64,000 nucleotides of DNA from Strongylocentrotus droebachiensis. Its lineage: Eukaryota > Echinodermata > Echinoidea > Camarodonta > Strongylocentrotidae. Made by a program: the position numbers and the translations under genes. Below, one piece after another: positions 58,896 through 64,000 of the stretch; position 1 is the stretch's first letter, and each line of letters opens with the position of its first letter. The stretch covers positions 124,001 to 188,000 of the forward strand of contig JAVYIG010001828.1 of the NCBI GenBank assembly GCA_035222895.1, written 5' to 3'. The notes beneath the pieces were generated by a model that saw nothing but the letters and a program-made list of their open reading frames with translations, searched no databases and was not told the origin of the DNA.

Positions 58896-61385
58896 TTTCA
58901 GGGTTCTATAACGTGAGGTAGTGCAAGAAGCTGACAGTCGCATGTAAGCAAGTCATGATAGTGATTTAGTGTTAATCAACCAAATGTTGGCTAAGTACCT
59001 CAAATTGCTTGCCAAACAGATGCTATTTATGGGTTCAGTTTTTATTTTTCTGGCAATGACGGTCATTAATCTGTCATATAAAAGGATCATCATCAAGGAT
59101 ACTGAAGAAAAAAATGAAATGAAAAAAAAACTACTGGGTAAACATAGCCGTACATTCAAAATTTGTGTTCTCATTTTTACTTCAAGCTTAATTGCACATC
59201 AGTACCTTTGTACCCTGTTATTACTACCTTTAAGCCCAAGATATCACAGGTCAAAATGCATAGTGAAAGGAAATTGAATCACCTCCAATGACTTACCAGT
59301 AACTGACAACCACGTCATTTAAATTTGGAGATTTCAGCACATGAAAACGTAAATTCTATAGCATTAGCACCGGCAAACACCTATTTTAAGACACTCATAG
59401 GGATTTTTAAAAGCCAAATTAAAAATCCCAGGAGTTGTAATTAACCATAATTGAAATTGACTATCACTTCATTTTCTGCGTATCTTGCAAAATACATTCA
59501 CTGTGAGATCTTTAAGCATGTGCCAACATTCCTTTATTTTTAGTAACAAGAAACTTCCCCAGCTTCCATTCCTGATATTAATCATATTGCATTAAGCTGT
59601 TGCCATGGAAATGAAATCAAATATACATGCATTTTACTGAATACTATTTTCCATTTATTATTTTGTTGGCAGGGCAATTTATATTTTTATATGTGATATT
59701 ATTGGATTATTGTGATTTTATTAGAATATTGAATCATTCAGTTTGAATAATCCAGAAAAAAAGTTGATTCAGTTAGAATAACTCATTCAGTTTAAATTTT
59801 CTGATGTGCAATTTTATTGGAACAATTCTGTAACATTTAAGATTATTTACTTATATTATGTATGTTATGCTTTAATAATGTGTTTTATTTGCAGGCATGT
59901 GTTTGAAAGAATGTTGTTATATGATGGAAGGATAACTGAATGAATGGATAAATGATTACATTGATGTACGGATGGATGAATGTATTGATTGGTGGATAGA
60001 TGGATGAATAGATAGATGGATGGAAGAAGTGATGCATAGATGGATGGATGGATGGATGGGTGGATGGATGGAAGAAGTGATGCATATATGGATGGATAGT
60101 TAGATGGATGGATGGGTGGATGGATGGGTGGATGGATGGATAGATGGATGGAAGAATTGATTGATGAATCAACTGCTTGATTATTGAATTAAGTAATTAT
60201 TTGGTTAATGGTATGGTTGATGACATGATTAGTTAGTTGATTGATGTAATTAGGACTTGCCAGCATGCATGCTTGATGATGGGTTAGACAGATTGAATGA
60301 ATGGTGCATAGATTTTATCATGTGGAATACAAATATATCTATCTTAATTCATTATACTAATATTCATCAGACAAAAAGAATTATGTTTTATTTTATTAAG
60401 ACAACATTGAAAGCTTGTATATTTAAGACCACAATCAAACCTTTTTTTGAATGTCTTTTATATTGTAAATTTGGTAGTAAAATGAACATTGCTCCCTGTT
60501 TTTCTGTGTTAAAAGAGAATTGGAACCGACAAAACAAATACAAACTGCAAGGACAAAATCTTTAAAAAGAAAAATAGATATACACTTTCAAACATCACAA
60601 CAAAAACAGTTACAGAACTAGATGTGGAATAGTATATCAAAATACACCTGCGAAAACACGTGCTTACAACAAAACACGTTTCATTTTCACACATCATAAA
60701 CCGAGCAAGTATATAAATCAATATATTCTAGAGTGGGTAGAAGCGAGGAAAGAGAGAGAGATATGGAACAGAAGTATATTTTATGACAGCACACAGTATT
60801 TACCAACACTTGTGAATCTGTGTTAATGACCATAATATTTGTTTTGGGTAATAACTCTTGAGCCAAATTGCAAGTGAAATCAATGATTCTGAAGAGGGTT
60901 GTGAGGTGAAATGCTTTATCTACGGGAAAGCATCTCCCCCTCCCCCTCCCCCTACCCCATGGAAATATTACTTCAAAAAGCGGAGAATTTCTGCCCGATC
61001 GATTCATGAATTGATGGAGCTGTGGATCAATATGAGATGCTGTATGAGAGTTGTTGACGAAAGTGAAATTAACATCTTTTATTTTATTTTTTTTGTGAGG
61101 GGATTTTTGATACATGTGGAATATTGTTCCTTACAAAGATCTTGGAAGTGATAAGCATAAAGTTTGCTTTCATAGAGGCTATAATATAACCTGGCCTACT
61201 TTTTCCAAAACATATTGTGATAGACTATAGAGTTGTGTTGTAAATGAGATATACCTTTCCAAATTTCCAATTGTGATGTATTCCAAATAGATGGTATTGG
61301 AGTAACAGATAGCTTATTCTCTTTGAAAAGTACTCTTCTATAGAACCTGAAATGAAAAACTTTACTGAAATTTTGTGTCTACATT
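58896..61385. other. No gene seen
   Basis: AT-rich DNA with the GGAT array and a GGGGGAGGGGGAGGGGGAGA-type run (minus strand, about 60932-60953). Confidence 0.5.
59934..60170 (+). repeat. GGAT tetranucleotide array
   Basis: Imperfect GGAT/GATG units with AGAAG and CATA interruptions; the segment GGATGGAAGAAGTGATGCAT occurs twice. Confidence 0.9.
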
Positions 61386-61716
61386 TTTTATTTATTTTAT
61401 TTATTTATATTTCACCAGGGTAGCCCATTCAACAAAAAGTTGGTCTTCCATGAGGCCCTGTAAAACATGTATATACAATTAAAAAGATAAAACAAACAAT
61501 TAGGTATGAATACATTAATAGAACAGTATTACATATTGAAAATAAATATACAATATCAAACATATTAATCAGTGTCAATTATGATGAATGCTATTATAAA
61601 TAGATCACTTGCTAAGAGAGTAAAGGATTAAGTAAAAGAAGCGAGAGAGAGAGCTTAAAGAAAAATAGAGGCAGACTAGCAGTCAAAAATAATTTAAAAA
61701 AGGTGTTCCTCAAAAC

Positions 61717-62433
61717 CTATCCTGATTCAACAGCAAGGTGGAAAAAATATTTCTTAAGTGCCAATTTGAAGGTCTTTACATTACTTATCTGCTTAATATT
61801 AGAAGGTAATTTATTCCATAGAGAAGCACCATCATAACTTATTGCATTCTTAAGGTATTCAGTATGACATTTATCAATAATCAGGTCATGACGAGTACAT
61901 TGCCGTGTGTAAAAATTATGTTGAGTTGATACTTCTTGAAAAACATCTTTGTGAAAGTCTGAAGATAAATCGTTAAGACATTTAAAAACAAATATACATC
62001 TAAAATACTTAACCCTCTCTTGAAATGGTATCCATTTCATGCGAGTAAATAATTCCTTTAATGGGGTATACATATTACAGTTTAAAATCATTCTTGCAGC
62101 CCTCTTTTGTAGTTTAGTTATCTTATCTATATGACTTAAAAACCTGTTTCCCCAAATTTCACAACAATAATCATTTTGTGATTGTATGAGACATGTGTAT
62201 AATAATTTCAATGAAATGTCATCTACATATGGTTTAACTCTTCTAAGCATGGCAAGTCCGGCAAACACTTTTCTACATAAATAATCTACATGATCAGACC
62301 ATAATATGTTTTCATCGATCATAATACCTAGACATTTAAAGATCCTACATTGTTCAACACATATATCTTCATACTTTAATGTAATACTGTCATTTTTAAA
62401 ATGGTTTAATCTTTGTTTACTTCCGATGATCAT
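61717..62433 (-). pseudogene. LINE ORF2 thumb/C-terminal region
   Basis: This frame continues the reverse transcriptase ORF after the TAA at 62437-62439, in the same frame with one codon between the stop and the ATG. It is therefore one ORF split by a single nonsense codon, not a second gene. It carries the FKCLGIMID motif that follows the palm in LINE proteins, the thumb-like segment around LLYTCLIQSQNDYC, and a C-terminal block with LQKRAARMI and SLWNKLPSNI followed by a lysine-rich end, all typical of CR1/Jockey-type ORF2 C-termini. The stop at the lower-coordinate end is in the expected place before the 3' untranslated region. Confidence 0.9.
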
Positions 62434-62436
62434 AAA

Positions 62437-63099
62437 TTAGGTTTTATCAACATTCAAATAGAGTTTATTACATTTTATCCATCTACATATAACATTAAAA
62501 TCACTTTGCAATTTAATTTGTACATCCGAAAAGGTGGGTCCACTTACAGGTACATAAAGTGTCGTGTCGTCGGCATACATTACAATTTTTCCACGTTTCA
62601 AAACTTCTGACATATCATCTATATAAATCAAAAATAGGAGCGGGCCCAAAATAGATCCCTGTGGAACTCCAACAGAAATACAGCGATCAGTTGATTTAGA
62701 ATCTTTTATAGCAACATATTGTTTTCTATTATTTAAATACGAGTCAAACCAAGCTAATGATAACTTACTCAAACCTATTTTCTTTAACTTATTTAACAAA
62801 ATATCTGGATTAACCGTATCAAAAGCTCGTCTTAAATCAATAAAAAGAGCCCCTACAATGAGGCCTTTATCTATGCAGTGTAACCAACTGTCTGTTAAAG
62901 CCCCAAGAGCCGAGGCTGTAGAATGACCTGGCCGGAACCCGAACTGCGTCTTACTGAGGATATTATGTTCTATTAAATAATCATACAATTGCTGATGAAC
63001 AGTCCTTTCAATGAGTTTACTTATTGCAGGTAAGATGGAAATTGGACGAAAATTACCAATATTTTTTTGAATAACGGAAAAACCTTTGCATACTTCCAA
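62437..63099 (-). pseudogene. LINE reverse transcriptase domain (broken)
   Basis: This open stretch of 220 codons encodes the fingers and palm of a non-LTR reverse transcriptase. Visible motifs are NFRPISILPAISK (residues 16-28), QFGFRPGHS (52-60), FIDLRRAFDTV with the first catalytic Asp at 88, GVPQGSILGPLLFLIYIDD (144-162) and YADD (175-178) with the catalytic Asp pair, so the active-site residues are intact. The first 13 or so residues are in the wrong frame. In another frame, from about 63122 to 63062, the sequence reads STGVFPNDWKYAKVFPLFKK, the usual lead-in of this family. A frameshift or small deletion in the A-run therefore separates them, and the ATG at 63097-63099 is not a true start. 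The frame ends at a premature TAA. Confidence 0.92.
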
Positions 63100-63122
63100 T
63101 CATTGGGAAAGACTCCTGTAGA

Positions 63123-63671
63123 GAAGGGCCACCTCACGTTGCATGAGGTAAAATATTTAAACTACTTAAGTTCTGTCTTTCTCAGCAGACAACGCTGTAG
63201 GGTGGGTGCTCTATTTTGTATTGGGAAGTAAGTTTTTAAAAGGTCGTTCAGAGGACATGAACATCCCGTGATCGAAGAAACATGACGGGACCCTGGATAA
63301 CTCCCTTATGATACAACATCGAGGGCGATCGTTGATGAACTCGGAGGGATTCACCGACAGCAGCACAACAATGACACAACCAAAATAGACCCCTTAATCC
63401 TTCCCTCCAAAATAGACCAAAACAAACCCCAAAATACTCACCAATCAGTCATTCAGCTGATCAACTTTGTAAATGAGAGGAATATTTATAGCTCTGTCCC
63501 CGATAGAAGGGATTGGATGTTGCGTAGAGTAATCCAGGATGATGTGTAGATCATCGAAGATCTGATTATTTTGAGGTGTATATTTCCCGTCTATATCCTG
63601 CTGCCGAGAAAGTGGGATAGAGTATCAAAGGGATAGAGGATAACAGAGAGGTCTAGTGACGTTAAAGACAA
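63123..63671. other. Flank of the LINE, nothing recognised
   Basis: The sequence beyond the LINE truncation point has no open frame or repeat match elsewhere in the window. Confidence 0.5.
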
Positions 63672-63990
63672 TGAGGAGTAGAGAGAGAGGGGGGAAGAAA
63701 GGGAGGGTGGGAATTAAGAGAGAGAGAGAGGGAGGGGCGAGAGAAATAGAGAGAGGGGGAAGGGGTGGGGAGAAGGAGAGGAAGGGGTGGGAAGAGAGAG
63801 AGAGAGAGAGAGAGACAAAGAGATGGAGGGAAAGAAAGATGGATGTTATTATCAGAGTGGAAGAGAGATACAAGAGACGTAAATGAGATTAAGGTATATC
63901 AAGTAGTAAGAGAGGCAGAGAAAGGCACAGGGACAGAAAGAGATGTAATATCAGAGAGGAAGTCAGAGAGAGAGAGAGAGGGGGGGGGCA
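63672..63990 (+). repeat. GA-rich tract at the window end
   Basis: Purine tract with GA cores at about 63718-63731, 63796-63813 and 63967-63981. Confidence 0.88.
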
Positions 63991-64000
63991 GGGAATAGGG

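Larger units (their letters stand above)
61386..63122 (-). mobile_element. 3' part of a CR1/Jockey-type non-LTR retrotransposon (degenerate)
   Basis: Read on the minus strand this is the 3' portion of a LINE. It holds the reverse transcriptase and the region after it, then a 3' untranslated segment of about 330 bases that ends in an A-rich tail of TAAA-like units (61386-61412). The apurinic endonuclease and any first ORF are missing, so the copy is 5'-truncated at about 63122, as is usual after target-primed reverse transcription. Coding homology is broken by a frameshift at a run of T (63062-63068 on the plus strand) and by an in-frame stop at 62437-62439. I see no clear target-site duplication. 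The clade (CR1/L2/Jockey group) is inferred from motif order and the TAAA-type tail, not from a database search. Confidence 0.9.

Noticed and set aside
62431..62433. ATG at the start of the second LINE frame as a separate gene start
   Set aside because: It is in the same frame as the RT and one codon past a nonsense codon; homology runs through it.

Overview
This is a stretch of animal nuclear DNA, not prokaryotic. It is AT-rich and full of simple-sequence repeats (long GA/CT tracts, poly-G/poly-C runs, GAT, CTA and GGAT arrays). Almost every open frame in it is short and accidental. It also carries several families of miniature inverted-repeat elements and one degenerate non-LTR retrotransposon. 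The fold-back elements that begin like 'gggccctgtttcac' and the repeat-rich, intron-like texture fit a marine invertebrate deuterostome, most likely an echinoderm such as a sea urchin. That assignment is inference; nothing in the window proves the species.

Layout. 1-8.5 kb: noncoding DNA with tandem duplications (1.13-1.29, 2.75-3.15, 4.10-4.32, 7.38-7.91 kb), a TTAA-flanked element (5.88-6.25 kb) and a near-perfect hairpin insertion (7.53-7.63 kb). 8.5-10.5 kb: a CpG-richer zone with ETS/CRE/ACGTG motifs and a possible first coding exon. 16-18 kb: two or three candidate exons. 19-26 kb: MITEs and a GC-richer island at 25.65-25.93 kb with two candidate minus-strand exons. 26.9-31.8 kb: a CT tract, a 37-bp minisatellite beside a well-formed 60-bp candidate exon, a GA tract and two MITEs. 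32-50 kb: mainly microsatellites, a few candidate exons on either strand, a third long-TIR element and a C-rich G-quadruplex candidate. 50-59 kb: a TATA-type promoter candidate, a CTA array, a candidate 3' exon, MITEs, and the longest candidate exon (58291-58526) running straight into a 96-bp hairpin minisatellite. 59.9-64 kb: a GGAT array and the 3' part of a CR1/Jockey-type LINE on the minus strand.

How the genes may fit. Five plus-strand candidate exons (9093-9124, 16540-16628, 17795-17846, 29322-29381, 58291-58526) have canonical splice signals and intron phases that agree in series. They could be part of one large-intron gene, with a possible alternative first exon near 50.1 kb. This model rests on signals read by eye; no protein family was recognised and no transcript evidence was available. 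The only protein identity that is secure is the reverse transcriptase of the LINE, which is a dead copy.
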